Assembly (NCBI GenBank): GCA_035295125.1
Contig: DATGJP010000051.1
Location: 55,185 to 119,184, forward strand
DNA from: JAICMB01 sp035295125
GTDB taxonomy: Bacteria > Acidobacteriota > Terriglobia > Bryobacterales > Bryobacteraceae
Length of the DNA: 64,000 bases
Reading direction: 5' to 3'
Part shown: positions 50,282-59,333 of the stretch, one piece after another
Layout of the letters: each line of letters starts with the position of its first letter
How positions within the stretch are numbered: the first letter of the stretch is position 1
Program-made: the position numbers and the translations under genes
Notes under the pieces: generated by a model
The model's database searches: none
What the model was told of the DNA's origin: nothing
What the model saw: the letters and a program-made list of their open reading frames with translations, nothing else

Positions 50282-50666
50282 GGGGAAGCGTTGCGGGTTC
50301 ACACTCGTCGAGTTGATGATCGTGATGGCGATTATCGCCATCCTGGTGAGTATTGCCGTGCCGGTTTACAACCGCGCGATCACTCGGGCGAAAGAGAGCG
50401 TGCTCCGGAACAATCTCTTTACCATTCGTACCGTGATCGACGAGTACACCTACGACAAGGGAAAAGCTCCGCAGGCGCTTCAGGACCTGGTGGGCGAGGG
50501 TTATCTTCGGCAGGTTCCGGTTGATCCCATGACGGGACAGGCGGACTGGAAGACGATTATGGAAGATACCCTGAACGCGGCCAACCAGGCAGAGCCGGGG
50601 CTCTTCGATGTGAAAAGCTCGTCGGACAAGACGAGTTTGGAGGGGTCGCCGTATAGCGAGTGGTGA
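50256..50666 (+). CDS. Type II secretion pseudopilin (GspG-like), copy 2
   Basis: A 136-residue prepilin with CGFTLVELMIVMAIIAIL (Gly before Phe, Glu at +5) and the GspG-like domain KAPQALQDLVGEGYLR / VPVDPMTGQADW. It begins 26 bases inside the first pilin gene, out of frame with it, so translation is coupled. It ends in GSPYSEW. Its presence right after copy 1, and before a second secretin, suggests duplication of a secretin-pilin unit. Confidence 0.92.
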   Translation: MVRPIQSGKGKRCGFTLVELMIVMAIIAILVSIAVPVYNRAITRAKESVLRNNLFTIRTVIDEYTYDKGKAPQALQDLVGEGYLRQVPVDPMTGQADWKTIMEDTLNAANQAEPGLFDVKSSSDKTSLEGSPYSEW

Positions 50667-50710
50667 GGGGGTCTAACAGATCAAGTGATGAAGCTAACCG
50701 ATTCGAGCGC

Positions 50711-50727
50711 GCAGGCCAAACTGCCTG
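50711..50727. repeat. Intergenic palindrome, CAGGC family, between pilin and secretin B
   Basis: GCAGGC-CAAACT-GCCTGG followed by GCTACC lies in the 74-base gap upstream of the second secretin. The loop and flank match the copy at 19822-19845. It marks the junction of the duplicated secretin. Confidence 0.55.
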
Positions 50728-50740
50728 GGCTACCAACTCA

Positions 50741-53095
50741 ATGAACCTTTTCTATCGAATGCGCGGCCTGGCGCTGCTCCTGGCCGTACTGATGATTGCC
50801 CCGGAGCCCGCGTTGCTGGCACGCGGTCACAAGGGCGATCGGCTGTACAAGGAAGCCCAACAGGCTGAGGCGGCGAAGGACTATGAGAAGGCTCTGCGGT
50901 TGTATGAATCGGCATTGAACGAAGACTCCACCGACCCCCGATACGATATGGGAGCGAAGCGTGCGCGTTTCGAGCTCAGCCAGGTCTACATGGCGGCGGC
51001 AAAGGGTCTGCGGGAAAAGGGACAGCTCGAAGATGCCATGAATACCTTCGAGAAAGCCTTTGCCACCGATCCGGCGAATGCACTCGCGCTCCAGGAAGCG
51101 CAGCACACATCCCAGATGATTTCGGCCGCCAAGAGCGGGGCGACTAAGCCCGGCGAAGAGAATCTGACGCCGGCCGAGCGAGTGACGAAACGGACCGAGG
51201 CGCGGATCGCTTCGATGCTTCCGCTTCCCACGCTGAAGCCGGTCACCGACTTCATCTCTACGCTGAAGATGAATAACCAGCCGATCAAGGTGTTGTATGA
51301 GACGGTGGGCAAATACGCGGGCGTCAACGTAATTTTCGACAACCAGATGCAGGCGACGGCAAAGAACGTCAACGTTGAAATCAGCAACAACACCGTGGAA
51401 GAGGCGTTCGATTACATCGCGCTGCTCACCAAGACTTATTGGAAGCCGGTGACCGCGAATACGATTCTCGTGACCGACGATAACGTCACCAAGCGCCGCG
51501 ATTACGAAGATTTCGTCGTCAAGGTTTTCTACCTGAAGAACATGACGAGCGTGCAGGAGTTTCAGGAGCTCGTTACGGCGGTGCGCTCGGTGACGGACAT
51601 CCGGCGGCTGTTCACCTTTAACGCTCATAACGCGATCGTCGTGCGAGGATCGGCCGATGCGGTGGCGCTGGCGGAGAAGCTGGTGCACGATCTCGACAAA
51701 CCGAAGTCGGAAGTGGTGGTGGATTTCGTGGTGATGGAGGCGAACAGCGACCGCACGCGCGATATTTCCATGACGCTGTCATCGGGTTCGACGAACGGTC
51801 TTTCTCTTCCCATCGGATTCTCTCCCCGGAACCCCATCCTCTCCGGCACGACCGGTACGACCGGCACTACGGGAAGTAACGGCACCACCACGGGAACGGG
51901 AACCGGTACGCAAACGAGTGCGATTTCGCTGGCCCAGATCGGCAAGATCGGTTTCGGCGACTTCTCGGCTTCTTTGCCCAGCGCGCTATTGCAGGCGGTG
52001 ATGAGCGACAACACGACGCGAGTCATCCAGAAGCCGCAGGTTCGAGCCTCCGACGGCCAGAAGGTGACGTTGAAGATCGGCGATAAGGTACCGTACGCGA
52101 CCGGCAGTTTCCAGCCTGGATTCGCAGGCTCGGTGGGTGGCGTCAGTCCGTTGGTGAGTACTCAGTTTCAGTTTGCGGAGACGGGCGTGAACGTGGAGGT
52201 GACGCCGCACGTGAATGGCGCCGACGAAGTGACCCTGCACGTATTGATTGATATTTCGAACATCAGCCAACAGGTGACCATCGGCGGCCTGCAACAGCCC
52301 GTCATTTCGCAGCGCAAGAGCGAGGCAGACATCCGCCTTCGGAATGGTGAAGTGAATATTCTCGGCGGCTTGACGCAGGTGCAGGACACGAAGTCGATTT
52401 CCGGCCTGCCGGGTCTGACATACATTCCGGTGTTGGGCCACCTGTTCGGGGATAACAACACCGATAAGCAGCACCGTGAGCTGCTGATCGCCTTGATTCC
52501 GCACATTGTCCGGTCGCAGGACATCACTCCCCTCGATACCGAGGAGATGGGTGTCGGCACGGAGCAAACCATTCATCTGAACTTCGCGCGGGCCCACAAA
52601 GACGAGGGCGCGCCCGCATCGACAGCGCCGCCGGCGAAGGCTCCCGCCGCGGAAGCTCCCACTGTGCAGCCGAATGTGACGCCGGGAGGCGTTCCAGCCC
52701 TGGCCTTGATTCCTACGTCGGTGAAGGTGGCGCTGAGCTCGCAGGTTGTTGAGATTCTCAATGCTCAGAACGTCACGGATCTGGCTTCGGCCGGTCCTAT
52801 TCACATTCGGTGGGATCCGAAGCTGCTGCGGTTGGACCAGATATCTCCTGGCGATTTCATGAAGCAGGATGGCCAGAATCCGCCTATTATCGACATTCGG
52901 AACGATACCGGCGAGGCGACCATCACGGTGACGCGGACCGACGGCGTGAGTGGTTCGGGAGTGGTTGCGAAACTGTCGTTTACGGCAATTGGCAAGGGGT
53001 CGGGATCCATTGCCATTACGGATGCGACGTTGAAGAATTCGAAGCAGCAGGTCATTCCGGTAAGCCGTCCGACCGTACCGGTGATCGTGCAGTGA
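50741..53095 (+). CDS. GspD-like secretin with TPR and cohesin domains (copy B)
   Basis: A 784-residue paralogue of the secretin at 47205-49718 with the same order: signal peptide (RMRGLALLLAVLM), TPRs, N0/N1, a short Thr/Gly linker (GTTGTTGTTG), the secretin C-domain (VIQKPQVRASDGQ) and a C-terminal cohesin-like module. Long stretches of the pore domain are identical between the two, while the linker and the Pro/Ala-rich stretch before the cohesin (about 645-680) differ. The start at 50741 is the one that aligns with copy A (NLFYRMRG against NLFYRLRG). It could form a separate or mixed pore. Confidence 0.92.
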   Translation: MNLFYRMRGLALLLAVLMIAPEPALLARGHKGDRLYKEAQQAEAAKDYEKALRLYESALNEDSTDPRYDMGAKRARFELSQVYMAAAKGLREKGQLEDAMNTFEKAFATDPANALALQEAQHTSQMISAAKSGATKPGEENLTPAERVTKRTEARIASMLPLPTLKPVTDFISTLKMNNQPIKVLYETVGKYAGVNVIFDNQMQATAKNVNVEISNNTVEEAFDYIALLTKTYWKPVTANTILVTDDNVTKRRDYEDFVVKVFYLKNMTSVQEFQELVTAVRSVTDIRRLFTFNAHNAIVVRGSADAVALAEKLVHDLDKPKSEVVVDFVVMEANSDRTRDISMTLSSGSTNGLSLPIGFSPRNPILSGTTGTTGTTGSNGTTTGTGTGTQTSAISLAQIGKIGFGDFSASLPSALLQAVMSDNTTRVIQKPQVRASDGQKVTLKIGDKVPYATGSFQPGFAGSVGGVSPLVSTQFQFAETGVNVEVTPHVNGADEVTLHVLIDISNISQQVTIGGLQQPVISQRKSEADIRLRNGEVNILGGLTQVQDTKSISGLPGLTYIPVLGHLFGDNNTDKQHRELLIALIPHIVRSQDITPLDTEEMGVGTEQTIHLNFARAHKDEGAPASTAPPAKAPAAEAPTVQPNVTPGGVPALALIPTSVKVALSSQVVEILNAQNVTDLASAGPIHIRWDPKLLRLDQISPGDFMKQDGQNPPIIDIRNDTGEATITVTRTDGVSGSGVVAKLSFTAIGKGSGSIAITDATLKNSKQQVIPVSRPTVPVIVQ

Positions 53096-53195
53096 TTGGC
53101 CCGTTGGGGGTTATCACCTACGGCGGTGCGACCGGCGCTATCCTGGCTTAGCCTCCTCGGATCTGACTTCTTGCCAACCGAGTTTTGAACTGCGT

Positions 53196-53244
53196 GGACT
53201 TTGGACCTCACCGAAAACGCACAGGCGAAACCACCTGCGCCACC
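53196..53244. repeat. Intergenic composite repeat, CAGGC family
   Basis: CTTTGGACCTCACCGAAAACG leads into CACAGGCGAAACCACCTGCGCCACC, the same order as the copy at 26845-26890. Here one arm has drifted (CACCTGCG instead of CGCCTACG). It lies 100 bases after secretin B and upstream of the S9 peptidase. Confidence 0.7.
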
Positions 53245-53293
53245 TAGTCGCCCTTTGTGGACCGGTGGTTCGCTTTCGCTATAATGGCGTGCC

Positions 53294-55339
53294 ATGATCA
53301 GATCCGTTTCCCGCGCTGCATGGTTCGCTGGATTGGTCGCGTCGACAGCCCTGGTCGGCTCCGCTGAACGCCTGTCGCTCACTGATATTTTCCAGATTCA
53401 AAACGCTGCTCAACCGCAAATCTCGCCCGACGGCAAGCGCATCGTCTATCAGCGAAACTTCGCTGACATCACAACCGATCGCCGCTATTCGAATCTCTGG
53501 ATCATCAATTTCGACGGAACAGGCGATCGTCCGCTCACCTCGGGCAAATTCACCGACACCGATGCCCGCTGGTCGCCGGACGGTTCCGAGGTGGCGTTCA
53601 CATCGAATCGCGATGGTTCCACACAGGTCTGGCGCATGTGGCTCGACTCCGGGCAGACGGCGCAAGTGACTCGTATGACGTCCGCGCCAGCGAGCCTGAA
53701 CTGGTCGCCGGATGGCAAATGGATCTCATTTGTCGCGCACGTGGACCAGCCTGGGCCGAAGATCGCGGACCTCCCGGCACCGCCCGAGGGCGCCAAGTGG
53801 GCCGATCCGCCCAAGATCATCGATAAACTCGTCTACCGCTTCAACGGCGCCGGCTATCTGAAGCCGGGGTTCACGCAGGTGTTCGTAGTGTCGGAGGAAG
53901 GCGGCGCGCCGCGGCAGATCTCTCACGGCAACTTCCAGCATGGAGGGCTGGGATTCCAGGCAAGCGAGCCTCTTTGGGCGCCCGATGGCCAGTATCTGAT
54001 CATGTCGGCGAATCGGCACGACAATTACGAGCTGGAACCTCGCAATACGGAGATTTACGAATTTCGAGTGAGTGATGGCGCGACGAAAGCTCTGACCAGC
54101 CGCAACGGTCCCGATGGGCAGCCCGCCATCTCGCCCGATGGCAACTGGATCGCCTATACGGGCTTCGACGAGAAGTTGCAAGGCTACCAGGTTTCCAAGC
54201 TGTACGTGATGCGCCGCGACGGCTCGGAATCGCGAATGCTCACGGTTACCTGGGATCGCGACGTGCAGCAGCCGCGTTGGTCGCCCGACGGGAAGGGCGT
54301 CTATTTCCTTTCCGACGACCAGGGCGACACCGGGTTCTATTGGAGCTCGCTGGATGGTTCGGTCAAGAAATTAGCTACCCATATTGGCAGCTCTTTTAAT
54401 GCCGGCGGTGGCGGTGGCGCGATCAGCATCTCGAGGAACGGCAACCTGGCCACAACTTATGCGCGCACGGACGACCCCGGTGATATTGCGGTCGCGACGC
54501 TGGCAAATCCCACGCTCAAGGTGATCACCGCCGTGAACGAAGGGCTCTTCGCGGGTAGGGAACTGGGCAAAGTCGAGGAGATCTGGTACGAATCGTCCAA
54601 GGATAAACGCAAAATTCAAGGCTGGATCATCAAGCCGCCGGGATTCGATCCCTCTCACAAGTACCCGCTGATTCTCGAAATCCACGGCGGACCTTTTGCG
54701 GACTACGGCGACCGTTTCGATATCGAGAAGCAGTTGATGGCTGCCAAGGGGTACGTGGTCCTGTATACGAACCCGCGCGGCAGCACGAGTTACGGCGCGG
54801 AGTTCGGCAACCTGATTCATCACGCCTATCCCGGAGACGATTTTTACGACTTGAACTCCGGTGTTGATGCCGTCATCGCGAAAGGGTACATCGACACGGA
54901 TCATCTTTACGTCACGGGCGGCAGCGGCGGAGGCGTGCTCACGTGCTGGACCATCGGCCACACGACTCGTTTTCGCGCGGCAGCACCTGTGTATCCGGTG
55001 ATTAACTGGTACAGCTTCGTATTAACGTCCGACATCGGCAACTGGACGTCGAAAGTATGGTTTCCGGGCCTGCCCTGGGACAACGTCGAGAACTATGAGA
55101 AGCGCTCGCTGTTGTCGGTGGTCAAGAACGTCAAGACTCCGACGATGGTGATGACCGGGGAAGCGGATTATCGCACGCCGATTTCGGATTCCGAGCAGTA
55201 CTACCAGGCGCTGAAGTTGCTTGGTGTCGAGAGCATGCTGGTGCGGGTACCGGAGGAGCCGCATGGGATTTCCGTTCGTCCGAGCCACCAGATGACGAAA
55301 GTGGCATTCATCACTGGATGGTTCGAGAAGCACAAGTAG
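53294..55339 (+). CDS. S9-family prolyl oligopeptidase / dipeptidyl-peptidase-like
   Basis: The 681-residue exported protein combines an N-terminal beta-propeller of TolB/WD40 type (repeats such as RWSPDGSEVAFTSNRDG, NWSPDGKWISF, RWSPDGKGVYF) with a C-terminal alpha/beta hydrolase. The catalytic set is Ser in TGGSGGGVLT, Asp in GEADYRTPI and His in EEPHGI. These enzymes cleave short peptides, many from the acylaminoacyl-peptidase or DPP-like groups. A signal peptide (RAAWFAGLVASTALVGSA) places it outside the cytoplasm. Confidence 0.93.
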   Translation: MIRSVSRAAWFAGLVASTALVGSAERLSLTDIFQIQNAAQPQISPDGKRIVYQRNFADITTDRRYSNLWIINFDGTGDRPLTSGKFTDTDARWSPDGSEVAFTSNRDGSTQVWRMWLDSGQTAQVTRMTSAPASLNWSPDGKWISFVAHVDQPGPKIADLPAPPEGAKWADPPKIIDKLVYRFNGAGYLKPGFTQVFVVSEEGGAPRQISHGNFQHGGLGFQASEPLWAPDGQYLIMSANRHDNYELEPRNTEIYEFRVSDGATKALTSRNGPDGQPAISPDGNWIAYTGFDEKLQGYQVSKLYVMRRDGSESRMLTVTWDRDVQQPRWSPDGKGVYFLSDDQGDTGFYWSSLDGSVKKLATHIGSSFNAGGGGGAISISRNGNLATTYARTDDPGDIAVATLANPTLKVITAVNEGLFAGRELGKVEEIWYESSKDKRKIQGWIIKPPGFDPSHKYPLILEIHGGPFADYGDRFDIEKQLMAAKGYVVLYTNPRGSTSYGAEFGNLIHHAYPGDDFYDLNSGVDAVIAKGYIDTDHLYVTGGSGGGVLTCWTIGHTTRFRAAAPVYPVINWYSFVLTSDIGNWTSKVWFPGLPWDNVENYEKRSLLSVVKNVKTPTMVMTGEADYRTPISDSEQYYQALKLLGVESMLVRVPEEPHGISVRPSHQMTKVAFITGWFEKHK

Positions 55340-55356
55340 CGATTAGCGGTCAGGGG

Positions 55357-56307
55357 TCACTTGATACCGCGTCGAAGCCGCTTTGCGACGCGCTTGATTT
55401 CGTGAAGGAACTCCGGCGGCTCGGCGACCTGAAAATCGACTCCGAGAAAAACCAGGTGCATTGCCATGCTTTCGTAGCTCGAAGCGCGCAAGTTCAGATA
55501 ACAGCTCTCATCGTCGATCCTCTCGACGTGTTTTGCGGCGAACGGGATGCGGCCGGCAAGCGTTTCGGCGCTGATGAACACTCTGGCACGGGCCTGGATG
55601 GGTGGAGCAAAAGCCGCACCCCGGGTAACGTACGCGACCAGGTCGCGCGCGGGCGGCTGGCGTGGAGAGAAGTTCTTGTCCGTTGAGATGTTGGGGTGTA
55701 TCCGGTCCACGCGAAAAGTCCGCCAATCATTGCGGTCCGGATCCCAGGCCACGAGGTACCAGCGATAGCCGGTGTGGACAAGCCGGTGCGGCTCGACAGA
55801 CCGCGCGCTGGCTTTACCGGCATAATCGCGATACCGGAACGCAACCATCCGCTGATCGCGGCAGGCACCAGCAATTGTCGTTAGAGCGCGCGCATCAACA
55901 CTGAAGGCAGCTCCGGGCGGTGTCACGATCATCGAACGGAGAGCAGAGACGCGACGCCCCAAACGCACCGGCAGCACTTGTTCAATTTTAGCCAGCGCCG
56001 TGACGGAGGCTTCTTCCATTCCCGCAACCGCTCCGGTGGCAGCCAGACCAAGACCCAGCGCCACCGCCACGGCTTCCTCGTCAGCAAGCAGGAGGGGAGG
56101 CATCGCCGAGCCGGGAACAAATTGATATCCGCCTTCGACGCCGGAAGTCGACCGAATCTGGTAGCCGAGAGCACGCAGTTTGTCCACGTCGCGGCGCACC
56201 GTCCGCACTGTAACGTTGAGTCTTTCGGACAGCTCGGCCCCTGACCATAATCTCCGTCCCTGGAACAGAGAGAGCAGTTGGAGAAGCCGTGCTGAAGTTT
56301 CCAGCAT
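55357..56307 (-). CDS. HTH and WYL-domain transcriptional regulator (YafY type)
   Basis: The 316-residue protein has an N-terminal HTH_11 (LLQLLSLFQGRRLWSGAELS, then VTVRTVRRDVDKLRALGY). The WYL domain follows (FRYRDYAGKASARSVEPHR, YRWYLVAWDPDRNDWRTFRV) and then the C-terminal WCX extension. YafY-type regulators sense a ligand through WYL and often control divergent genes. The start at 56307 fits the family; longer frames do not. It is divergent from the DinB gene with a palindrome in the 61-base gap. Confidence 0.92.
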   Translation of the reverse strand: MLETSARLLQLLSLFQGRRLWSGAELSERLNVTVRTVRRDVDKLRALGYQIRSTSGVEGGYQFVPGSAMPPLLLADEEAVAVALGLGLAATGAVAGMEEASVTALAKIEQVLPVRLGRRVSALRSMIVTPPGAAFSVDARALTTIAGACRDQRMVAFRYRDYAGKASARSVEPHRLVHTGYRWYLVAWDPDRNDWRTFRVDRIHPNISTDKNFSPRQPPARDLVAYVTRGAAFAPPIQARARVFISAETLAGRIPFAAKHVERIDDESCYLNLRASSYESMAMHLVFLGVDFQVAEPPEFLHEIKRVAKRLRRGIK

Positions 56308-56330
56308 GGGTTCAGTCTTGCATACATCGA

Positions 56331-56345
56331 GGACAGAAGTTGTCC
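56331..56345. promoter_or_regulatory. Candidate WYL-regulator operator between divergent genes
   Basis: GGACA (56331-56335) and TGTCC (56341-56345) form a perfect 5-bp inverted repeat around GAAGT. It lies in the short space between the WYL regulator and the DinB gene. TATTCT at 56357-56362 may be the -10 of the DinB promoter, though no clean -35 was seen. Confidence 0.4.
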
Positions 56346-56368
56346 GCAATGGCGCGTATTCTGTTTTC

Positions 56369-56878
56369 ATGACGACCGCACAGACGATCACGATTGATTT
56401 CGACGAAGAGATAAAGAAGACACGGTCCATGCTCGAGCGTGTTCCTCTTGACGACACCCATCGCGGCTACAGACCTCACGAAAAATCGATGTCGCTCGAA
56501 AAACTCGCCACACATGTTGCCGAATTGCCAGGGTGGCTAAAGATGGCCGTTGAGACCGAGGTCCTGGAACTAAAGCCCGGATTCAAGCCGCAAATCGCGG
56601 GTTCGACGGCCGAATTGCTGGAGATCTTCGACCGTAGCTCCGACGAGGGACGCGCCGCCGTCGCTAGCGCGTCGGACGAGGACTTGAAGAAGACATGGAC
56701 GTTCAAATTCGGTGACCAGATCGCCTTTTCCGCGGTTCGCAGCAACGTGATCCGCACCTTCGTCAATCACCTGATCCATCATAGGGGGCAGCTCAGCGTT
56801 TACCTGCGGCTCAATGATATTGCGATTCCCGGTATGTACGGTCCGTCGGCCGACGAACCTTGGTCCGGCCCGCGCTAA
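56369..56878 (+). CDS. DinB-family protein (controlled by a WYL regulator)
   Basis: A 169-residue DinB-fold protein with an early His region (LEKLATHVAELPGW) and the C-terminal pair NHLIHHRGQLSVYLRLNDI, giving a three-His metal site. The C-terminus with PGMYGPSADE is common in acidobacterial members. The start ATG 56369 is at the position expected for a very short leader. Pairing with a divergent YafY-type regulator is a recurring arrangement. The substrate is not known; it is a distant relative of the DinB protein at 6169-6657. Confidence 0.9.
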   Translation: MTTAQTITIDFDEEIKKTRSMLERVPLDDTHRGYRPHEKSMSLEKLATHVAELPGWLKMAVETEVLELKPGFKPQIAGSTAELLEIFDRSSDEGRAAVASASDEDLKKTWTFKFGDQIAFSAVRSNVIRTFVNHLIHHRGQLSVYLRLNDIAIPGMYGPSADEPWSGPR

Positions 56879-56880
56879 TT

Positions 56881-58200
56881 TCACTGACGAGGTTCCGCCG
56901 TCATGCGCATGCCGTACCGGGTCCGCAGAGTAATCAGCGGTTGCACAGTGACGCGGTGGCCTGGGACCAACCGGAAACTCCATTTTTGAGCAATCGCGGC
57001 CAGGGCGAGCGTACCTTCCATCCAGGCGAAACGCTCGCCGATACAAACGCGGGCACCGCCGCCAAACGGGAAGTACGCGAATTTAGGCCGTTCGCGCTCC
57101 GGATCGAAACGCTCGGGATCGGGGAAGTAACGCGGATTCCGATGGGTCACGTACGGGCTCAAAATCAGAATCGCGCCGGCCGGAATGTCGTACCCACCGA
57201 GCTCGAACTGATCGATTGCTTTGCGCCCGATGGCCCAGGCCGGAGGATAGAGACGCATGGCTTCGGCAAGCACCATCTCGGTGTATCGCAGCTCCGGCAG
57301 ATCTTCGAAGCGCGGTTCGCGGCCTCCGAGCACGCGATCGATTTCCTCGTGCAGTTTGCGCTCGCACGCGGCGTTTTGTGAAAGCAGGTACCAGGTCCAG
57401 GTCAGGGCATTGGCCGTAGTTTCATGTCCCGCAAGGAACAGCGTCAGTGCCTCGTCACGGACCTGGACGTCGGTCATCCCGCCGCTGCCCTCTTCATCCT
57501 GGGCGAGCAGCAGCATGGACAGCAGATCGCCGCGGTCCTCGACACTGGCACGACGCTCGCGAATCATTCCGTAGATGGTCCGGTCGAGCCGATCCCGCGC
57601 TTTTTCAAACCGCTTGATGGAAGGCAGGGGCAGCTTCTCGAGATACTCGGAGAACGGCATCATCAGCATGTCGAACATGTGCAGGACGACGGTCAGAGCT
57701 TCGCCGATTTCAGCCGCTTCCGCCTCGACATCGGTGCTGAACAGCGTCTTGCCCACGATTGCCAAGGTGAGCCGCATCATTTCATGCGACAAGTCGAGCT
57801 CGCCGCCGGCGGGCCAGCGATTTCGCGCACGGATGGCGCACTCCGTCATAACGGCGGCATAGCCAACCAGCCGGGGCCGGTGGAATGCCGGCTGAACCAG
57901 CCGCCGCTGCCGCAAGTGGAACTGGCCCTCGCTGGTGAGTAGTCCTTCACCAAGCAGCACCCTCGCCCGCTGCAACGCCCGGCTCTTGGTGAAATTGTTT
58001 TGGCGAGTGACCAGCACTTCGCGAATGTAATCGGGATGGTTCAGAAGGAAAACGTGCTGCGGGCCGAGGCGGAAATAGGCGATCTCGCCGTACTCATCCG
58101 CCACCCTCTTCAGGAAACCTGTTGGATCGCGCCGGAACGACGCTATCTGTCCTATGACTGGAGGGTTTCTGGGTCCACGCGGACGTTCTGTGGCGAGCAC
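56881..58200 (-). CDS. Cytochrome P450
   Basis: The 439-residue protein has the P450 core: the I-helix motif LFLAGHETTANALTW, the ExxR motif in EAMRLYPPAW, and the heme loop FPFGGGARVCIGERFAW with Cys386 as axial ligand. It resembles the CYP110/CYP102-like fatty-acid or hydrocarbon hydroxylases that act without a membrane anchor. The start is GTG at 58200. No redox partner gene is adjacent. It is divergent from fabI with only 26 bases between the two start codons, so shared control with fatty acid synthesis is possible. Confidence 0.95.
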   Translation of the reverse strand: MLATERPRGPRNPPVIGQIASFRRDPTGFLKRVADEYGEIAYFRLGPQHVFLLNHPDYIREVLVTRQNNFTKSRALQRARVLLGEGLLTSEGQFHLRQRRLVQPAFHRPRLVGYAAVMTECAIRARNRWPAGGELDLSHEMMRLTLAIVGKTLFSTDVEAEAAEIGEALTVVLHMFDMLMMPFSEYLEKLPLPSIKRFEKARDRLDRTIYGMIRERRASVEDRGDLLSMLLLAQDEEGSGGMTDVQVRDEALTLFLAGHETTANALTWTWYLLSQNAACERKLHEEIDRVLGGREPRFEDLPELRYTEMVLAEAMRLYPPAWAIGRKAIDQFELGGYDIPAGAILILSPYVTHRNPRYFPDPERFDPERERPKFAYFPFGGGARVCIGERFAWMEGTLALAAIAQKWSFRLVPGHRVTVQPLITLRTRYGMRMTAEPRQ

Positions 58201-58226
58201 CCTTCCCAGCTTACAATGAAAAATTC

Positions 58227-59018
58227 ATGGCACATCTGCTGAGCGGGAAGACCGCTCTGATTCTGGGCGTGGCCAATCGCTGGAGCCTGGCGTACGCGAT
58301 TGGCTCGGCATACGCCCGTGAGGGCGCACAGCTCGTTCTGACGTATCAAAGTGAGCGGCAAAAGCTGACGGTTGAAGAACTTGGAACGGAGCTTGGGGCG
58401 CGCTACGTCATACCTTGTGACGTCACGCAGGACGCCGACCTCGAAAAACTGGCCGGAAAGCTAAAGGAAAACGGCATAGTTCTCAATTCCGTGGTCCACA
58501 GTATTGCTTTTGCTAACCGTGAGGATCTGGCCAGGCCGTTCGTGGAGACGTCCCGATCGGGATTTTCGCTGGCCAATGACGTTAGCGCCTACTCGCTGAT
58601 TGCGGTGGCGCGCGCTGTGGCCCCGCTCATGGCGTCGAAGGATGATGGCGGTGGGTCGATCATGACGCTCAGCTATCTCGGGGCGGTTCGTGTTGTGCAA
58701 AACTATAATGTCATGGGAATCGCCAAGGCGGCGCTGGAAGCCAGCGTACGGTACCTGGCGAGCGATTTAGGACCGCAAAACATCCGCGTGAACGCCATTT
58801 CCGCGGGCCCGGTGAAAACCGCGGCGGCTCGGGGAATCAAAGGTTTCACCAAGATGATGGAAGCGGCGAACATAGCTCCCATGCGCCGGAACACCGATCC
58901 CGCCGAGGTCGCCGACACTGCGGTTTTTTTGGCCAGCGACCTGGGACGAGGCGTCACCGGGAACGTCATTTATGTAGATGCCGGGTTTCATATCATGGCA
59001 TTGATGGCATCGGATTGA
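58227..59018 (+). CDS. fabI: Enoyl-ACP reductase (NADH), FabI
   Basis: A 263-residue SDR enzyme with the FabI-specific N-terminus KTALILGVANRWSLAYAIG. The catalytic Tyr160 and Lys167 lie in NYNVMGIAKAALE, and the closing loop is SAGPVKTAAARGIKGF. It reduces the enoyl-ACP double bond in the last step of each fatty acid elongation cycle and is the target of triclosan-type inhibitors in other bacteria. TACAAT at 58212-58217 looks like its -10, so the leader is only a few bases; the -35 is poor and would fall in the first codons of the P450 gene. Confidence 0.96.
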   Translation: MAHLLSGKTALILGVANRWSLAYAIGSAYAREGAQLVLTYQSERQKLTVEELGTELGARYVIPCDVTQDADLEKLAGKLKENGIVLNSVVHSIAFANREDLARPFVETSRSGFSLANDVSAYSLIAVARAVAPLMASKDDGGGSIMTLSYLGAVRVVQNYNVMGIAKAALEASVRYLASDLGPQNIRVNAISAGPVKTAAARGIKGFTKMMEAANIAPMRRNTDPAEVADTAVFLASDLGRGVTGNVIYVDAGFHIMALMASD

Positions 59019-59087
59019 CTCTGGACAGGCTAAGAGCCAATGTCACTTAGTTTTGTGGTTGGAGCAGAATGCGGAAGGTTGGAGCAG

Positions 59088-59190
59088 GCGGTTCCCCCTG
59101 CTTTTGGACCGCACCGGGAAAGTATGGCCGGTTTCGCATTTTGCATTGCGTCGGAGGTTCAACAGGCAGGCGAAACCGCTTGCGACACCA
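59088..59190. repeat. Expanded, decayed composite repeat, CAGGC family
   Basis: CCTGCTTTTGGACCGCACCGG (beginning near 59097) matches the family block. It is followed by a second GGTTTCGC-like half (59130-59137), and then CAGGCAGGCGAAACCGCTTGCGACACC ends the unit near 59189. The two halves are further apart than in other copies. The whole gap 59019-59333 holds only this element and the promoter at 59244; there is no gene. Confidence 0.6.
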
Positions 59191-59243
59191 TTCGACATCC
59201 TGCCACACGTGGCATTCGGGTGAAGCCGGTCCCCACCAAGTCA

Positions 59244-59273
59244 TTGACATGTAATGTTTAAGATCTTTACGAT
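59244..59273 (+). promoter_or_regulatory. Sigma70 promoter of the gliding-type ABC operon
   Basis: TTGACA (59244-59249) is a perfect -35, followed after 18 bases by TACGAT (59268-59273). A start near 59280 gives a leader of about 54 bases to the ATG at 59334. The leader is AT-rich and has no strong ribosome site. Confidence 0.6.
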
Positions 59274-59333
59274 AGTAGGTTCAGTTAACTCCGTTGGAAT
59301 TAGTTCATCCACCAACCCAGCAACAAAAAATCT

